This document shows, one piece after another, positions 34,288 to 34,319 of a DNA stretch of 34,319 nt. This DNA comes from Plectonema cf. radiosum LEGE 06105 (GTDB lineage: Bacteria; Cyanobacteriota; Cyanobacteriia; Cyanobacteriales; Nostocaceae). The DNA lies in assembly GCF_015207665.1 (NCBI RefSeq), contig NZ_JADEWL010000071.1:1-34319 (forward strand), read 5' to 3'. Each line of letters opens with the position of its first letter. Position 1 is the first letter of the stretch. The notes below the pieces were generated by a model. The model was not told where the DNA came from. It searched no databases and was given only the letters and a program-made list of their open reading frames with translations. The translations under genes were made by a program, and so were the position numbers.

Positions 34288-34319
34288 CCGATCTCCCCAT
34301 CTCCCGATCTCCCCATCTC
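34288..34319. repeat. CTCCCGATCTCCCCAT tandem repeat at window end
   Basis: Two units of the theme ctcccgatctccccat follow the dnaX stop and run off the window end; a ttgatggttgatggttg repeat lies just before (about 34258-34275). Similar to the other short tandem repeats here. Confidence 0.6.

Overview
The window looks like a chromosomal segment of a filamentous, probably heterocyst-forming cyanobacterium of the Nostoc/Calothrix/Rivularia type. The signs are low-to-middling GC, many copies of the HIP1 octamer GCGATCGC (for example 4137-4144, 9480-9487, 31016-31023), arrays of heptanucleotide tandem repeats like the STRR elements of heterocystous genera, and families largely confined to cyanobacteria (KGK domain, CruP-like flavoprotein, cyanobacterial-type GH57 with DUF3536). 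I see no rRNA, tRNA, CRISPR array or transposase gene.

Left part (1-9820): a Ca2+/H+ antiporter (minus), a GH57 glycoside hydrolase (plus), then on the minus strand a small HNH nuclease overlapping an unrecognised gene, a KGK-domain protein and a large bacterial dynamin-like GTPase. A PPC/DUF296 protein (plus) overlaps the 3' end of a small membrane protein (minus).

Polysaccharide region (9889-17235): six minus-strand genes, in transcription order GT4, GT2, Wzm-like permease, Wzt-like ATPase with a C-terminal cargo-type domain, GT2, GT2. Together they would build a cell-surface glycan and export it through an ABC transporter.

Middle (17236-26099): a CruP/lycopene-cyclase-like flavoprotein followed by two tandem paralogous membrane proteins; a Uma2-type nuclease; phosphoserine aminotransferase; then a TetR repressor divergent from a two-gene operon (multi-pass membrane protein plus atypical SDR). 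The divergent promoter carries two related TetR-type operator copies around a TTGACA box.

Right part (26100-34319): a 1360-residue TPR-CHAT protein whose CHAT domain keeps the Cys but has lost the His, and next to it a 236-residue protein carrying only the same N-terminal domain. dnaX (gamma/tau clamp loader, no intein) follows, behind a repeat-rich region with a MITE-like element and a CAACTCC array ending just before its start codon.

The best candidates for something undescribed are the TPR-CHAT/N-terminal-domain pair with its repeated tryptophan-ended motif, the dual-operator TetR module, and the CruP-like gene with its tandem membrane proteins. A family of perfect palindromes with core GAGACG...CGTCTC occurs five times, always between genes.
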